Part shown: one piece after another, positions 26,706 through 37,900 of the stretch | How positions within the stretch are numbered: the first letter of the stretch is position 1 | Layout: every line of letters begins with the position of its first letter | Assembly: GCA_013399115.1 (NCBI GenBank) | Contig: VXAA01000959.1 | Location: 1 to 64,000, forward strand | Direction: 5' to 3' | DNA length: 64,000 nucleotides | Origin: Anseranas semipalmata | Taxonomy: Eukaryota; Chordata; Aves; Anseriformes; Anseranatidae | Translations under genes and position numbers: made by a program | Notes under the pieces: generated by a model | The model's database searches: none | Seen by the model: the letters and a program-made list of their open reading frames with translations, nothing else | What the model was told of the DNA's origin: nothing

Positions 26706-27166
26706 NNNNNNNNNNNNNNNNNNNNNNNNNNNNNNNNNNNNNNNNNNNNNNNNNNNNNNNNNNNNNNNNNNNNNNNNNNNNNNNNNNNNNNNNNNNNNNN
26801 NNNNNNNNNNNNNNNNNNNNNNNNNNNNNNNNNNNNNNNNNNNNNNNNNNNNNNNNNNNNNNNNNNNNNNNNNNNNNNNNNNNNNNNNNNNNNNNNNNNN
26901 NNNNNNNNNNNNNNNNNNNNNNNNNNNNNNNNNNNNNNNNNNNNNNNNNNNNNNNNNNNNNNNNNNNNNNNNNNNNNNNNNNNNNNNNNNNNNNNNNNNN
27001 NNNNNNNNNNNNNNNNNNNNNNNNNNNNNNNNNNNNNNNNNNNNNNNNNNNNNNNNNNNNNNNNNNNNNNNNNNNNNNNNNNNNNNNNNNNNNNNNNNNN
27101 NNNNNNNNNNNNNNNNNNNNNNNNNNNNNNNNNNNNNNNNNNNNNNNNNNNNNNNNNNNNNNNNNN
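26706..27166. other. Assembly gap (461 N)
   Basis: Unresolved bases in the middle of the CpG island. GC-rich sequence on both flanks suggests a sequencing dropout. Any first exon or transcription start here is invisible. Confidence 0.99.
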
Positions 27167-27499
27167 ACACCGGGGCAGCGCCGCGCCCGCCCCGCCCCTG
27201 GCGCGTGAGGGGCCGCAGCGGAGCCCAGCGGGGCAGCGCCGCCGGCCGGGGGGAAGGAAGCCGGGGCTGCCAGGCTGCTGCTTTCGGCCCCGAGCGACCG
27301 CGGCGAGGGGGAAGCGCAGCGTTAGGTACAGCCCGCGGGACTGCGCGGAACCGCAGCGCGTGCACCGAGGGCGTTTTAGCTGGGGGAAGGGAGGCGGCCA
27401 GAAACCCTGTGGAAAAGGGGCGCAGGGCGAAGAAATGCTTCATGGTGGGACGGTGTTTTCTTACACACTGCTTCTCCTAGAGTCTCAGTGCCACCCTGG

Positions 27500-27646
27500 G
27501 CTCCAGTACCCAGGCTTTTTGTGTAACAGCGCCGAGGGAGGAAGAAGCCGTGGCAAGTACCGGGCACTGAACTTTATTCTCCTTTTGCCAATGCTTTGGG
27601 CGTTGGCGGCTGTTTGTTCCAGAACCTCACCCGCGTACACGCTCGT
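27500..27646 (+). other. AKNAD1: Candidate AKNAD1 5'UTR exon ending at a strong donor
   Basis: GCTCGT|GTAAGTGCG gives a consensus donor with last exonic base 27646, and ACCTTACAG|A at 27750-27757 gives an acceptor 110 bases on, just before the exon with the AKNAD1 start codon. The 5' limit is unknown; the start given here is arbitrary, at the edge of the island. Confidence 0.45.
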
Positions 27647-27762
27647 GTAAGTGCGACAGGAAGGCAGCCCTGTCAAGGGGCACGGCTCTGAAAAACCTGC
27701 AGCGGCGATGAAGCGTAAATAAGTATAAATATAGAATTATTACTAATACCTTACAGATTTCG

Positions 27763-27906
27763 ATGCATTCAATAAATAAAAGCTCTACCCCAAAATCAGA
27801 GAAGCAATGGCATTCATATGGCATACAGTCGGGATATGGAGACTATGAAGAAGAGCAAGCCCTCAGACTGGATGAAAACCCAAATGCATTGCTCAGTTTT
27901 AAATAA
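27763..27906 (+). other. Upstream ORF overlapping the AKNAD1 start
   Basis: ATG at 27763 opens a 47-codon frame that ends at TAA 27904-27906, 89 bases past the AKNAD1 ATG and in a different frame. Residues near its end (YGDYEEEQALRLDENPNALL) look protein-like, but I do not recognise them. If the mRNA starts at the proposed exon, this uORF would reduce initiation at the main start. Confidence 0.5.
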
Positions 27907-28915
27907 ATTAAGCTCTATTACAGACACAACTGATGGGGAACAAGATGACTTACCTTATGATGGAGATGAAGGAATAACCTGTAAGTACAATAATAATTCA
28001 GATAATTTGAATGACTGTATCAGAAGTATTTCTCATATTTTAAACTTATCCTGTTCTGAAGATAACAAAAATAAAAAAGCATCAGCAAGCTACGAAACTC
28101 ATCCAGGACCTGAAGCCGTCTTCGATTATGATACAGGTACCACTGGAACAACTGGAATTTCAGCTGAAATGCCTGGAAGTGAAGCTTCCATTAAGAAAGA
28201 ATTACCAGTTGGTGGTTTTAGTAAGCCAGATGGCAAGGAACATCTAACTAACTCCAAAATGTCCGATGTCCTTTTGCGTCATTTTTCTAAAGGAGAGTTA
28301 ATAAACACATGCCAGTTAATTGAATGTGAGACTATACCAGAGACATCCTTTACTGAAAGTATCGATGAAACTATGAACAAACTTGAGACTTACGAACATG
28401 TCAAAGGCCCTTTAACACTTGAACAATGGGCAACTAAGGTGGGAAAATATCATTTAGAAAAGCACGAGGAAGTATATGCTGGTGGGAAAAATCAAAATTT
28501 GCTAAATGAAAATAGATTTGTTTCAAAGAGATCTATTTTTTCTACTGTTAACTGCGGGTGCAGAAAAGAAAATTCACAATTGATTAATGAGTATGAAAAC
28601 ACACACATCTTTCACAACCCAAAAGAACAGAGAGACGTGTTTAAGAAAACAGGTTCATCTCACGAGCTCACACACAGCCAAAGTGAAGTTCACTGTTGCC
28701 TTCCTGACTTCTGTGAAGTTACTTCAGAACTGAAAATGCCGAAAATAAGTGAAAATAATGAATCTGTTCTTACGATTGAAACAAAATCCCTCCCTATTTT
28801 GCTAAGTAAATCAGTAACCATGAACAACATTCTAGAGAATAAGAACTGTTTTGATTCTGTTGAAGTAGAGAATCAAGAAGAAAAGAGCATTCCAGAATTG
28901 TTGCAACAGCTAGAG
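27818..28915 (+). CDS. AKNAD1: AKNAD1 coding exon 1 (large, start codon)
   Basis: 366 codons from MAYSRDMETMKKSKPSDW to ELLQQLE, donor GAG|GTAATT. The first ATG (27818) has weak context; the in-frame ATG at 27836 (gatATGG) has the better one and may be the used start. Family landmarks DDLPYDGD, SDVLLRHFSKGE, CETIPE and LPDFCEV lie here. An acceptor at 27756 probably opens this exon, leaving about 60 bases of 5'UTR. Confidence 0.92.
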
Positions 28916-31900
28916 GTAATTAAGATGCCTTAAGAAATTCTTAATACTTGTACAGAGTGATGTTTACCATAAAAAGATATTCTGTGTCAAGTAAAACCTA
29001 ACGTGACTAGTTCATGCAAGCATTCTGTGGCTGTCAGCAACTATTTCACTTCAGTCAATAATCGCTTTCACAAATTTTTGTGAGACTGAACTTCCACGGA
29101 GCTTTCATTGCCAAGTATTTAATGATGCTCTGGAGTATTATTTGTGATTACAAAACATCCTATCAAGTCATTAGAAAATTCACTACAAGCGGTTATTTCT
29201 AGTATTATATGTAAATGTTCAAATTCACCAAAAGTACTGTACATTGAATTTTTTTTCTTAAAACATTTTCTTATACTGTGCCTGTATTTATGTTAAAGAC
29301 ATCTTAACACTTCTGCTGTTTACAGGATATGTTCTACAACAAAAATTCTCTTACTATAGCAGATTTTAAAATTTCTCTTAGAGTAGTAAATTCCTTTTAA
29401 CATTTATTAGTAGATAAACACTCCTCAGTTTCATGCCCTGCCTGCCATGGAGTTCACTCACAGACCTATACAGATGCTTAAGTCCTTTCCTAAATCTAAT
29501 ACCTTAGTAAATTGTTCAAGATGGAACAACTTTTAATAGGTTTTCCCTATTATTTCCTGGCTGTATACAAGATGTGGACACTGCATGCTGACACCCAGAA
29601 TCATCTGATATTTAATCCTAAAATCAATCTCTCAAAAATAGGCTCTTTTCTCTAAGAATATGAATATTCCCCAAAACTATTTAGTCACCTTGATATTGTA
29701 CTTCCCATTTAGACAAATTTTCTAAATACAGATTTTCACAACACCAAGTTAAAGTATTTCAGTATTTATACAAACTAAAAACACAGCAAATTGTATGGTG
29801 CACTTATAAGCATCTCATTAATAACTTGTCCTATGTATTTCTAATTTTTTTAGTTCATTTCCACAAGTGTTCGATACACTGTTTCTCTAACCAAAGTTCT
29901 CATTTTAACAGATACTTCCAAGTCCAAGCTTTGTCATTTACTCGGGAGGCACTGGGATATCCTCTGAAGTCTTTACAACACATGTTCCTATCGCTATACA
30001 ATCTACACACGATTTGCCTGAACCAAGTAAATGAAATTGCAGTAACTATGCAAATGGCTCATTTAATGCAATTTGATAGCTTTTGGGGGCAGAAGTTCTT
30101 GGCAGAAATTGCAACTGATTGATCTTCTCTTGTATTATATAGGATTACCATGCGGGACAACAGCATCAGCATTTCCAGCAGCTGGTACAGTAGAAGCACA
30201 CTATCTAAATCCTTCTAACTTACTGCCAGAACTAACACAAGGAGAAAAGATGTCTCAAATACTAAAGGAACAGACAGATCAACTGAAATTGAAAGTAATA
30301 AAGAGCTCTGTTTCAGTACCTATTTTGCATTGATGCTCAAATTTTATATCCATTTGGAATATTAATTTTTAAAATCCAGTATAAAAGTCAGGTCTTTTCT
30401 CTTGAAGGTGGAAGATTTCTTTAAATGTATGACCCAAGAGACGTTCGTTTTACAAGACAATTACCTGGTAAATTAATGTAGTTTCAGTTATCTGAAATGT
30501 ACTTTAATTGTCTATAGACTTAAAATGTTCTGGCAAGATACTCAGTATTTTCCTCAAATAGACATTTAAAATAATCTTTTTCTCAATCTCAGATTTAAGT
30601 TGAGTTTAAGAAGCAAAAATGAATGTGTTCAATAGGTGACTGATTTCTTAAATTTATTTTAAGGATTACAACTCAAAACTATTAGTTAAAGGCCTTAAAT
30701 TGCCATAGAAGTTATGAATTTTGACATGCAGAGTATCAGTTCAGAAGTCACAGTTGAGTATTTTACTTGTACATAATTGAGCAGCACAGTGTACTGGGTG
30801 GGCATACAACATGCAGTCCTGTTCCAATTCAGAGCAGTAGCAAAATTCTTAACAACATCACTGCAAATAGCATCTGACTTACATAGCATAAGTAGCTATT
30901 ACTATGGCTTACTAATGATAATGCCATTGACTATTGAATTATTTCTTATTGGTGAAGGCATTAAATCAATTGAAAAGATACCTCGATGCCTTGGAAAGGA
31001 ATTACTTAACTGCTAGAGAAGAGCACCGTAGTTTACAGCTGCAGAACTACAAGGACAAGTCTATCAACGTTGGAGAGTTTGATCCTGAAAGGTTAGAAAA
31101 TAAGCACTAAGTATTGCATCAGTATATTTACCATATTCTGCATGTCTTACAATCATTACTTCATTTATCCATTAACATTTTTCAGAGGTGAAAACATTAC
31201 CTTAACATTACATGGGGTAAGGTAGAAGTGATTTGGCCAAAATTCATCTCAGGCTTTACATGTCCTTGTTATAATTAGGATATCTAATTGATTAATTCAC
31301 GTATTTAAAAGGGACTCAGTGAACTCCATTAATTCCTCTTTTTGCCCCCTATGGAATATTTATTGCAATGCCAAATATGGTTATCGTAGTAAGAAATACA
31401 AGTTTCACTAGCTGTGTATTGTGATTGGTTTTAGAAAGGTGGAAGGGGAAATATTTAGACTTGGCATGCTGCTTGAAGACATCCAAGAACAAACTGATGA
31501 CAGCAAATGTAACTTGGCTTCTTTGCTTACTTCCTGTGAATCTGCCCATTCGTCGTATTCTCTTTGGGAGGTAACTCCATGAGTTTTATCATTTAAAGAC
31601 TACATTATTCCATTTTACTGAAGAAAAACTTGAATCAGTGCAGTTGTACTATTTATGTTCTCATCTAATATTGGTAAAAGCATGATGGTTTTGAATAGCA
31701 TGTCACTTCAAAGAAACTTTTTTCCCCATGAAATACTATCTTCATAATATTTCATTAATTCTAACAGAAACTTAAGTATAAACACAGCTACACTGAATAC
31801 TCTTAGTACCAACTTCAAAAGCATTTATTTCGGAATAAGAAAGTGAGCAACCATTTTGACTTTTACAAAGCTGTCTTTCTGGTTTTGCAAATTAATCACT

Positions 31901-34900
31901 ATTGTTTAGTTGGTAGAAATATTACTTGGTTTGTCCAAGATTGTTAAACTGCAGAATTATTACAAGACCAAACATTATTCTGCTATAGAAAATTGAGTTT
32001 ACTGTTAAGTATCATAATATTTTGTCCTGGATCATAAATGCATAGAAAAACCTTATGGCTCTCTACAAATCTAAAGGTGATAAACATCACCAAATGCTTT
32101 CATAGTCACTATTTTAGAAACCATTGTTCTCTGAATCCCAAGTTAGAGACATTCCGAAAACGCTGGCTGGTAGAAGTCACGTACTTGTGATACACTGACC
32201 ATATACTACCATCCTATGGTTACTTTGTACAGAGCTCAGTAGTTTCAAGCATTACCTATCCTCCAGAAGACACCACATTTCTTCAGAAGAACAACAAGGG
32301 AGAAAATACAAGTCAGATAAGTGATGTAATCCCACAAACAAATCATCAGTTTTCTTTAGAAGGTGAAAAGTGCAATCTTTATCCTCACGTGTAAGTATAA
32401 AACAGACAGCTACTGAAGCTGTTGTAAAACTTGTTTTATAATTATTTGCTGAGTACAGAAAGTAGGAATGTCTGGAATACCTGACAGCAGGTAGAGTATT
32501 CCCAGACTGAAACTGTTAGAGAATTCTAAAACTATATACCCAAGAATTCCTTCCAGCCTGGCATTCCTACCTTGAGGCCTTTCCTGAAGCCAAACCACTA
32601 CCATCAGTTTCACTAGAAATTATCATACCTCTGCATAAAATTTATTGCAACCATGCTAATTCAGGATGTGAAGGACTAGTCAAAATACAGTACCAGTACA
32701 AAAGCATTTGCATGGAATTTTTAATTAAAAAAAGAAAAGTGAGGGATGCAGATGTTTATATAATTAACCATCAAAACTTTGTAAAACAGTTCTAGAGACC
32801 ATCTCCACCCTCTTAGGGAGTATTTCATAGGTGTTAATCATCTTAATGAGATTAGGAAAGTAAACCAAATTATTTCTCCTTAACCAATTCAGGTTACAAA
32901 AGAGAGCTGAATCAACTTCCAAAAGAGAAATAGAGCCTCTGGAAAAAGGAAGTCTGTTAGCAAGCAAGCATTCTTCCAATGCAATGGTATGAGATCTGTT
33001 TCCATACTCACTTTAACTTAGATGAACATATTTGGCTTTGAGATCGTTTATGGAACATTTTTGCCTTTCTTGCACAGCATGATGGCTCTGCTTTTGAGAT
33101 ACTACAGCCTTTCATAACATTGCTGAATTGGTTTCCAAAGGAAAAATATTAATCTGAACATTTTTGAGATTTGTGATGAAGTTTGCTTATCTTAGGAAAG
33201 ATTTAGCTGTGTTTACTAACCTGCCTGTGTTACTTGTTCAGAAGGCAAAAACTTACAGGGAATTGCTTACCTACAAAAACCTTTATTTTATTTTTAAGGT
33301 AATGAGAGACATGAATGAATATATGCTAATCCTTCTCAAAGCTACATAACAACATCTTGTATTCCAACTTCACAGATTAAAAAGTGTTATGTTGTCCAGT
33401 CTGCTTTACAGTTAGAATTGTAATAGATCAAATTATAGAGCTGATGGCAACTAAAGTAATACAAAAACAATGTACACCTGATGCTACTGTTCACACTTAT
33501 GTTTAATGTGTACACAGTAATATAAACAATACTATCAGTTTGTTTTGCTTTCTGGGTGCAACAGAGATTCCTTTCACCAGAAGAAAAATATGGGGCTGAA
33601 GGTCTTGGATCCCATACTCAGGGTACATTAAGTCAAAAATGTAATGCTGAAAGTATGAAAGGGTAAGCGTATTATGTGCTTTGGCTAGTTGTAGACATGG
33701 TTTTCTACAGGTAAATGAACTGATACATGCATGTGCACCAGTGTGTCTCTATACTGGATTCTGCCTGGAACACTGAATATTTAATACATGTAAAATACAA
33801 AGATGATCTGTTTTCAAGAGTATTACCAGTTGATCACATAAGGTATGTGATACAGCAGACCACAGGAAAAAGGGCAAAACTCCCATCAATTTTATTAAAG
33901 ACGGGAATATTTTCATATTAAAGAAGCCCATCTCACTGGACCAGTTTAAGGCCTGTGGTGCTTAAATAGCACAAACTTATTTTAATAGGGTATGAAGAGG
34001 CTTTGTCTCCCCTCCTTCCCCCATTCAGTGATGCATGACAGCACCTGAATAAGTGTAACTACAAAGTGTTCAGCAACTAAAAATATTTGAAATTATCATT
34101 GTCATAAAACTTATCTGGTAGGCCTGGAAGGAGAACATGTTGATACCTCTGCATATTTTTCAATTATAAGGGTCAATCTGTAAAGTTTCATTTACAGAAA
34201 TGTCAATGTGATAAAATAATTCTATATGGTTTATTTGGGAGTTTGAACTTTTAGCAAATTAAATCTCTATCCAAAGTTAGATCTTGTAATAACATGCAGC
34301 ATAGAACACTATAATATTCATCTAAGTATGCGGGGAGATGAAGGCAAGCATAACAGAAGAATGCTCTCAGGCTATTTTACTGAATAGATATTTATCTAGT
34401 AAAACTCACCTAGCTTTATTTTTTCCCCTCTCTGTCATTTAAGCAAAATTAGGTTAGTCTTCTGATCCTTGTTTTCATGAGTGGGTGGAAAAATTTCCAA
34501 ATAAATTTGATGATACTATATGCCCTAAGTTGAAAATACATATGTCAAATATGACAAACAAGGATTTTTGTTCTTTTTCTGTCAGAAGATACATCCCAAA
34601 TATTCCTTTAATTCCCTAAAGGCCTAAAAAACTATATCATCCTTACCATTGTTAATATTTTGATACAGCATGTTTAAACACTTGCATGTAAATACATATG
34701 ATTTCATACAACATTGCTATTCAAAGATATCATTATTACTTTACTTTTAGGCATGTTTAACAGTTGTGATAAGGCGAGGTCTTTCTGTCAGAATGTATCC
34801 TTTAACAGAAAGTAATTATTCTGCAGTTGGCTAATTTTTAATTTAAGCTTCTACTTACCACACTTTCAGATCAGTGAGACTGATAGAGTTCTTTCTACAA

Positions 34901-37900
34901 GTAAATCTGATTTCTTCTCAGTTAAGAAATGGTCAAACATTATTTTAATATGTTCATAAGGCTCATCATGAATATATTAACATATCATTCTGTTTTCATG
35001 CTCAAAGAAGTAAAAACATCCAGGAAAGGACAACTGGAATATGTTCAATCTTAATTCAAAGAAAACCAACTGATTTATCAGATATGAATCTGAGTAAGTA
35101 GCGATGGGATGCAAAGGTCAGAACTGTGCCTTATACCTACTATTCAATCTTGCTAAGCAATGCATTCCTGTCACATCTAAGCAGCATGAAAATTGTTTTG
35201 CAGTTTCAACAGATGTTACTGCTTAGCACAGGACAAGACACTAAGAATAGGAAGGAGACTACAGAGGAGACCACATCAAATCCACTCTGGAAGTCTAAGT
35301 CACAGATCAAGAGGCAAAAGACAAGCTACATCAAAGGAATTGCGAGTTAGATATGAGAAAAAAAGTTTTAAATCTGTGTACAGTCAAATATTGAAATAGT
35401 TTGCTGTAGAGAGACTGTGGTATCTCCATCCTTGGATATATTTACAACTCGATTGGTCAGTGTCCTGAGCAACTTAAAAGTTGGTCCTGTTTTGAGAAGG
35501 GATTGGACGAGATGCTCTTCAGAAGTCCTTTCCAAACTGAATTACTCTGTAATTCTAATCCACCTTTTTAGATGTTTCCAAATATTGCTACTAACGTTTT
35601 CAAAAGGATAACACTGTTGTGCATACATTGCTTTGATTTTTTCTCCTTATGAGGTGCATTTATTTCATATCCTAGAAGGAGATTCCAAACTTGCTGATTG
35701 AAACGTTTCATATTAAGATTTCCACTTTTAATTTGGGGATTCAACTTCCTCACTCTGCATGAAAACCAAGGAAAAAAAATTCATAGATCTTTCTTCAATT
35801 CAGGATAGAGACAAACTGGAAGTGTTCCCCTTCCTCAGTCCAGCTCCTAAAATAATTTCACCACACCCAAACTAGAGCCCACACAGGCTACCATGAATGA
35901 ACTAATTAATTCAGCTGTCATCTAAGACTCCAGTTCTTGGAGGTTCACTAAGAATCTGTAAGCATTTGTTTCTCTTGGGGCATCCTAACTTCACCTTTCC
36001 ACTGTAGAATACTCTGAAGCTGTTAGTGCCCAACGACCTAAAAGAGCAGTATAACCTGTCCTAGATTTAGTTTTAAATTACAGGATGTGATATGTTCATG
36101 CTTTGGGCCTACCTTTTGTCCTCGACTTCTCTGTGATGTCCTTTCACTTTAATATGATACACTGGGGCCATTATTCTTAGTTCTGATTTGTGCAATAACT
36201 AAAGCAGTGCCATACTGTATCCTCCTAGCTTCTTTGTGCTGTTCCTCTTGGGCTGCATTGTTTTCTAACGCTTAGATTTTCAGTGAACCTCCAGAACAAA
36301 AACCTAAGGACAGGGAGAGGGGGTGTTTAGTTTTATAAGAAGAGTTCTGGGACTGGAAACAACAACGAAATTTGTATTTGAAGCTTACAGTTAGAGCTGA
36401 AAGCCCGTCTTTACATCTCAATCCCCACCTGTAAAAAATGGAGGAAAAAGAACTTCTTCAAACTACATTATTGTTAGTGGCTGTGAAGGGCTCAAAAATT
36501 ATGGTGCTGAAGCCAAATAAGTACCTAGGTACACAAGCCAAAACTTTCTGATTTTTTTAATATATATATTTTGGGGATTTTAGGCAGTGATTCAGAAGAT
36601 ATCTCAGCCCATGATTCTTACAGTTCACAAAGTGAGGAATTCATGAAACGCAAGACTGAAGGTTACAAAGCACTCAATACAAGATTATGCAGAGAGAGAA
36701 AAGGTATAATGATTGCAAAAAATACTGAAATCTACACAAAACATTCTTATTTATAGTGTTCTGCTTTTTAAATGTTGTGTCTTCGTTTTCAGAATTCATA
36801 TTCAGATGCCCTAGAGAAAGCAGAGATCAATTCAAACACAGGAATTACAAGGAGTCTGTTCAATCTTGTGCCCTATGTAGAAATCAAAATTCTGGTTCTA
36901 CCTGTAAGTATGGTTTGTTGCTGAAATAATTTCAAATCATGGGCTAGATTTTAAAGAGCAAAAAGCCACGTTGCACATGTATCAGGCGAAATTTAGTTTA
37001 GTATAAGCAATGAGTAGCACTGTAGCTAAACAGTGAATGAGTGTAGATCCTGTGGAGTGAAATTAGCAAATCCAACTTTATACACCTAGCTGAGTTTAAT
37101 CCCTGTGCATGACAGTTTTAACCTTCTCCAGTTCTTTTTGAGAAGAGTCCTATATTTCACTTACAACAGGAACATCTCCAGTTTTCCAGTGCCACGTGGA
37201 AGAATATTAAAATTGAGCGTTACCGTGCCAAACTTTTCAGTTCTAGTTGTTACTGAATGTAGTATAAACAAGTATTAAAAGGAAACACCAGCTCTGCTCT
37301 GAAATTGTGTGACATGCAGCAAAGTCAGGGAATACCTAATTTAAAAAAAGAAAGAACTTTGAACATCTAGCTTTTAAAGTCACTTATCTCTTAGGCTCTT
37401 CTCTCTGTACTGTAGGAAGAAATTGCAGACAGAAGATTTTAAGTTTTCAACAGTGGGCATAAAGTACAAGTTAGCTACTTCTCAATATTAACAATGTAAA
37501 ACACTAAATCAAAATGGTATTTATATAATTATTAGGATTATGATAGTCTGATGACTCAACACTTTCCCCCTGCAGTCTTTCACTGCATGAAATGAAATAC
37601 AAATCTATAGATTGTTTGTTAAAGAACTAAATTCAACAGGGAACCCAAAAAGGATAATTTGGCCTCATTTACAAAGTTTCTTCACATATTCAAATTTTTA
37701 TTCAGTAGTGACATTGAGTTGATTTTATTTATGCTAAACAGAGAAAGATGTTAAATATATAGAAAATACATTTTTCAGCTTTGATTTTAAACATGGCCTC
37801 AATATCTTAAGCTTATGCACGGAAGAGAATCTCCACTCAAAAGGCTCAAACAAATAAACAGCCACATGAACTTGTAAACAGACTTTCTGAAAGGTAAGCT

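Larger units (their letters stand above)
26330..27500. promoter_or_regulatory. CpG island with assembly gap; likely AKNAD1 promoter, possibly bidirectional
   Basis: GC and CpG density rise sharply at about 26.34 kb and fall again by about 27.5 kb, directly 5' of AKNAD1. Within it 26706-27166 is unresolved (N). The island lies between GPSM2 (minus) and AKNAD1 (plus), which are divergent, so a shared promoter is possible. The separate patch at 17.5 kb is an alternative start for GPSM2. Open frames through the island are GC-driven and not protein-like. Confidence 0.7.

Noticed and set aside
26625..27443. 272-codon minus-strand open frame through the CpG island
   Set aside because: Most of it is N, the rest is GC-biased Pro/Arg/Ala with no family resemblance; open because CpG-rich DNA lacks stops.
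27360..27650. 96-codon plus-strand frame across the proposed AKNAD1 5'UTR exon
   Set aside because: No family resemblance, and it is not in frame with AKNAD1 after splicing.
30143..30193. Reading AKNAD1 exon 4 directly in frame after exon 1 (DYHAGQQHQHFQQLVQ then stop), suggesting a frameshift
   Set aside because: The exon at 29912-30026 changes the phase and gives an uninterrupted frame that matches the family, so no frameshift or pseudogene is needed.
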